Shown: positions 36,991 to 38,599 of the stretch, piece after piece
Layout: each line of letters starts with the position of its first letter
How positions within the stretch are numbered: the first letter of the stretch is position 1
Source of the DNA: Sphingomonadaceae bacterium
GTDB taxonomy: Bacteria > Pseudomonadota > Alphaproteobacteria > Sphingomonadales > Sphingomonadaceae
Direction of reading: 5' to 3'
DNA length: 38,599 nt
Assembly (NCBI GenBank): GCA_029268145.1
Contig: JAJUHA010000020.1
Span: 1 to 38,599 of the forward strand
Made by a program: the position numbers and the translations under genes
The notes under the pieces: model-generated
Database searches by the model: none
What the model saw: only the letters and a program-made list of their open reading frames with translations
What the model was told of the DNA's origin: nothing

Positions 36991-38425
36991 GCACCAGCCC
37001 CTCGGGCCCGAGGGCGACTGCGCTGCGGGCGAGCACGTCGCCCGTTCCGCCCGAGAGCCGTTGCGCCAGCCGGATCGTCAGCCCCCAGATGCGGGCGCGC
37101 TCGAGGCGATCCGCGGGCGCGAGCCGGCCAAGGGGCGCGAGCAGGGGGTGCGGGACGGAACCGCCGTTGAGGACGAACAGCGCCATCGCCAGCATCGCCC
37201 TTCCCTCGGCGTCGATGCCGACCCAGTTGCCGTGCAGCGCCACGTCGAACCCGCGCTCGGCGCGAAGATCCGGATGGGCCCGCCACGCCACGTCGGCCAG
37301 CAGGCACGCCGCGTGGCGGATCCGCCGGAAGCCTTCGGGTTCATCGGCAAACAGGCCGTCGGTCCAGGCGAGGAGCCGGTCGCCCACTTCGGCGTCGCTG
37401 CCGTCCGAGAAGCGGCCCGAGCGATGCGCCTCGGCCCGGGCTGCGGCAATCAGCGGATCCTCCCGCCGGGCCTCGGGCGGCAGCGCCATGTAGAGCAGGC
37501 CTTCGCGCAGGCCATAGGCCGAGGCGATGATCGCGCTGGAGCCGAGCCTGGCCGTCACGGCAGCGAGGAGATGCGCGGCACCCGGGAGCTGCGGCACCCG
37601 CGCCGACGAGATGGCCGGCACGTCGCGCAGCGACTTGAGCGAGATCCGGGCCAGGGTGCGCACCAGCCGCCTCGGGCTCTCCGGGTCCATCACATGATGG
37701 TGGATCACCGGCAGCGGCCAGGCATTGAGGTGCATGTGGAGCTGGGCCAGCGCCCGCCAGCTCCCGCCGACGGCATAGAAGGGGCGGCCGTGGCCGAGCG
37801 CCTCCCAGTCGACCTGGTCGAGGGCCTCGGCGACGAAGCGGGCCAGCGCACGCGCGCCGCCCTTGCGCCGGGCGCTGTCGAGCCGCAGCGCGCCCAGCTT
37901 GAGCGAAACCCGCGCCTGCGGCTCGCCAGCCGCCACGCGCACCAGCTCGAGCGAGCCGCCGCCGAGATCGCCGACCACCCCGTCGGCCTCGGGGATGCCG
38001 GCGATCACGCCATAGGCCGCCGCCCGGGCCTCGGTCTCGCCGTCGATCACTTCCACCTCGAGCCCGGTCTCGGCCCGGACCCGGGCCAGGAAGGCCGCGC
38101 CGTTGGCGGCCTCGCGCACCGCAGCGGTTGCGACGGCGCGCAGGCTGTCGACCTGCATGGCGCGGGCCAGGATGGCGAAGCGCTCGAGCGCGGCAACCGC
38201 GAGGTCGACCGAGTCGGGCGCCAGCGCCCCGGTCGCCGCCACGCCCCGGCCAAGGCCCGCCATCACCTTCTCGTTGAAGAGGATTCCGGCCGCGCGCGAG
38301 AGCCCCTGATAGACCACGAGCCGGACCGAGTTGGAGCCGATGTCGATGATGGCGATGCGCGGCGCCGCCGAATCGGCGAGGAGGCCGCGCTCCGGCTCGT
38401 CGACGGCGGCAAGCCGCGCGTCCAT
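36884..38425 (-). CDS. ppx: Exopolyphosphatase Ppx/GppA
   Basis: 513-residue member of the ASKHA-fold phosphatases that remove phosphate from inorganic polyphosphate or convert pppGpp to ppGpp. The phosphate-1 loop is [15 protein letters not shown] and phosphate-2 is [13 protein letters not shown], followed by [13 protein letters not shown] and an HD-like C-terminal helical domain ([16 protein letters not shown]). The ATG at 38425 starts just before the fold; an in-frame GTG at 38563 would add 46 residues of arginine-rich, coding-atypical sequence. Its 3' end overlaps rnd by 107 bases. The two family activities cannot be told apart by sequence. Confidence 0.92.
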   Translation of the reverse strand: MDARLAAVDEPERGLLADSAAPRIAIIDIGSNSVRLVVYQGLSRAAGILFNEKVMAGLGRGVAATGALAPDSVDLAVAALERFAILARAMQVDSLRAVATAAVREAANGAAFLARVRAETGLEVEVIDGETEARAAAYGVIAGIPEADGVVGDLGGGSLELVRVAAGEPQARVSLKLGALRLDSARRKGGARALARFVAEALDQVDWEALGHGRPFYAVGGSWRALAQLHMHLNAWPLPVIHHHVMDPESPRRLVRTLARISLKSLRDVPAISSARVPQLPGAAHLLAAVTARLGSSAIIASAYGLREGLLYMALPPEARREDPLIAAARAEAHRSGRFSDGSDAEVGDRLLAWTDGLFADEPEGFRRIRHAACLLADVAWRAHPDLRAERGFDVALHGNWVGIDAEGRAMLAMALFVLNGGSVPHPLLAPLGRLAPADRLERARIWGLTIRLAQRLSGGTGDVLARSAVALGPEGLVLSLPRAVDALYGEAVARRHRLLAEALQLEPALRLL

Positions 38426-38429
38426 CGCG

Positions 38430-38599
38430 TCAGGCCGGCACGCCGAGCGCGGACCGGACGCGGGCGCGGATGACGGCGATCGCCTCGCCGGCGCGCGCGG
38501 CATCCGGGCCGCCGGCCTGGCGTGGGCCTCGATCTCCTTGATCGCCTCTGACTCGGGCCGCACACCGCCAGCGGTGGTCGGACCGGCGGGATGGAGATA
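38430..38599 (-). CDS. Fragment at right edge, unidentified, perhaps frameshifted
   Basis: The end of an upstream minus-strand gene that is cut by the window edge. The last 25 or so codons, ending AGEAIAVIRARVRSALGVPA then TGA (38432-38430), have the G/C-ending codons of real genes here. Further upstream that frame loses this bias from about 38520, while a different frame gains it (ESEAIKEIEAHA). This suggests a frameshift, a sequencing error or two overlapping genes. I do not recognise the product. It ends 4 bases before the ppx start. Confidence 0.35.
   Translation of the reverse strand, partial: SPSRRSDHRWRCAARVRGDQGDRGPRQAGGPDAARAGEAIAVIRARVRSALGVPA

Noticed and set aside
38426-38563. 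Upstream GTG start for ppx
   Set aside because: The added residues are Arg/Ser/Pro-rich with atypical third-base composition; the ATG at 38425 is next to the conserved fold.

Overview
The window is 38.6 kb of very GC-rich (roughly 70% by eye), densely packed chromosomal DNA from an alphaproteobacterium, most likely a member of Sphingomonadales. The evidence is a SciP/DUF1153 gene beside a CtrA-type regulator, the recG / sdhE-mfd arrangement, the aroQ-accB-accC operon, a DUF481 outer-membrane-type protein and a Caulobacter-like promoter style. I see no tRNA or rRNA genes, insertion sequences, prophage, CRISPR array or replication origin. No gene-free stretch exceeds 300 bases; the longest is 218 bases, between mnmA and sciP.

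Layout. 1-9.6 kb: a Sel1-like secreted protein (cut by the window edge) and recG on the minus strand, then sdhE-mfd, moaA-nadK, an alpha/beta hydrolase and rppH on the plus strand. 9.6-14.2 kb: a thiS-thiG fusion (minus), aroQ-accB-accC (plus) and mnmA (minus, its 3' end overlapping accC). 14.2-19.4 kb: the cell-cycle pair sciP-ctrA, trmJ, lnt and metK. 19.4-25.5 kb: argB with a small secreted protein, DUF937, a GH1 beta-glucosidase, DUF481 and an acyl-CoA ligase. 25.5-29 kb: a LexA-box-controlled 38-codon membrane-peptide gene not previously named here, pssA, psd, heme A synthase and cutA. 29-38.6 kb: rplM-rpsI, a DsbD/ScsB-like reductase with a periplasmic redoxin, an NTF2-like/EthD pair, aspS, rnd, ppx and a fragment at the right edge.

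Most genes are housekeeping: DNA repair (RecG, Mfd), cofactors (MoaA, NadK, ThiSG, heme A), lipid and envelope synthesis (AccBC, Lnt, PssA, Psd), translation (L13, S9, AspRS, MnmA, TrmJ) and RNA turnover (RppH, RNase D).

Three things stand out. (1) A textbook alphaproteobacterial LexA box (GAAC-N7-GAAC) lies in the spacer of a TTGACG promoter that drives a 38-codon single-membrane-span ORF, a candidate SOS-induced division inhibitor or toxin in the style of SidA or TisB. (2) At least a dozen genes have a -10 element of the form TAGNNN 6-8 nt before their start codon, usually with a TTGNNN-like -35 at 17-18 nt spacing, which predicts widespread leaderless mRNAs and settles several start codons. 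(3) SciP, the CtrA inhibitor, is encoded directly upstream of a CtrA-family regulator that has a 65-residue N-terminal extension and lacks the usual C-terminal degron, behind an intergenic region rich in interlocking inverted repeats.
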